Part shown: piece after piece, positions 5,556 through 5,692 of the stretch
Layout: each line of letters begins with the position of its first letter
Position numbering within the stretch: the first letter of the stretch is position 1
Assembly: GCA_030620455.1 (NCBI GenBank)
Contig: JAUXEQ010000106.1
Coordinates: forward strand, 1-5,692
Source: a bacterium
GTDB taxonomy: Bacteria > UBP14 > UBA6098 > B30-G16
Direction of reading: 5' to 3'
DNA: 5,692 bases
Notes under the pieces: model-generated
Database searches by the model: none
Told to the model about the DNA's origin: nothing
Seen by the model: the letters and a program-made list of their open reading frames with translations, nothing else
Program-made: the position numbers and the translations under genes

Positions 5556-5692
5556 ATGGAGAAATTTAGAAAAAAATATTCAAAAGAAGACAAAGCGGAA
5601 GCCCTTAAATGGCTGGATAGAAACTTGTTAAATGAGAAGCCCGATTATAAAACAGGTTCAAAAAAACTTGGTATAAGTGTAGATACTTTAAA
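5556..5692 (+). CDS. Partial small helix-turn-helix protein (terminase-small-subunit-like or transposase OrfA-like)
   Basis: Only the first 45 codons are present and the frame is open at the window end. The protein starts MEKFRKKYSKEDKAEALKWL. It is rich in lysine, with a predicted first helix (about 9-24) and a likely HTH recognition part around GSKKLGISVDTL (34-45). The pattern of basic start, YS(K/E)E.KAEAL helix, then a K.LGIS..TL turn-helix occurs in phage small terminase-type HTH proteins and in IS3-family OrfA transposases; which applies cannot be decided without the rest. A good Shine-Dalgarno sequence and a palindrome-bearing promoter precede it, so it is a regulated gene and not a chance frame. 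It is transcribed away from the helicase gene, is the only plus-strand gene, and may mark the edge of a mobile element. Confidence 0.65.
   Translation, partial: MEKFRKKYSKEDKAEALKWLDRNLLNEKPDYKTGSKKLGISVDTL

Noticed and set aside
1..5692. CRISPR array, tRNA or rRNA genes
   Set aside because: No regularly spaced repeats with unique spacers beyond the two-copy repeat at 95-142, and no tRNA or rRNA landmarks were noticed in the spacers.

Overview
This looks like a bacterial chromosome segment. It is AT-rich, with very AT-rich intergenic DNA. It carries three complete protein genes, all on the minus strand, and the first 45 codons of a fourth gene on the plus strand at the right edge. The bacterial assignment rests on a full-length PcrA/UvrD helicase with its C-terminal Tudor-like tail, a Bacillus-type adenylosuccinate lyase, and a strong Shine-Dalgarno sequence before purB. 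I cannot name a lineage. An uncultured anaerobe is possible, but that is a guess.

Layout from left to right: (1) positions 1-160 contain no gene but hold three back-to-back inverted repeats (3-76) followed by a degenerate direct repeat (95-142). (2) 161-1303, minus: FAD-dependent amino-acid/amine oxidoreductase of the DAO superfamily. (3) 1384-2682, minus: adenylosuccinate lyase PurB, preceded by a good ribosome binding site. (4) 2683-2956: AT-rich spacer with a perfect TATAAT box on the minus strand. (5) 2957-5131, minus: PcrA/UvrD helicase. (6) 5132-5555: divergent spacer holding a cluster of palindromes, then a plausible promoter with a 17-bp palindrome inside it. (7) 5556 to the window end, plus: start of a small basic helix-turn-helix protein resembling phage terminase small subunits or transposase OrfA proteins.

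The three complete genes are housekeeping or metabolic genes and form no obvious pathway together. purB and the oxidoreductase are 80 bp apart and may be cotranscribed. The helicase is separated from purB by 274 bp and probably has its own transcript. The block is bracketed by repeat-rich DNA. The two sides share short near-identical strings (GGGACARATT and GGGTGAGGGA) and abundant hairpins, which suggests a dispersed intergenic repeat family.

No new system can be claimed from this window. The most interesting part is the right edge, where a palindrome-controlled promoter drives a truncated HTH gene that could be the first gene of a prophage or other mobile element. The repeat clusters are the second most interesting feature.
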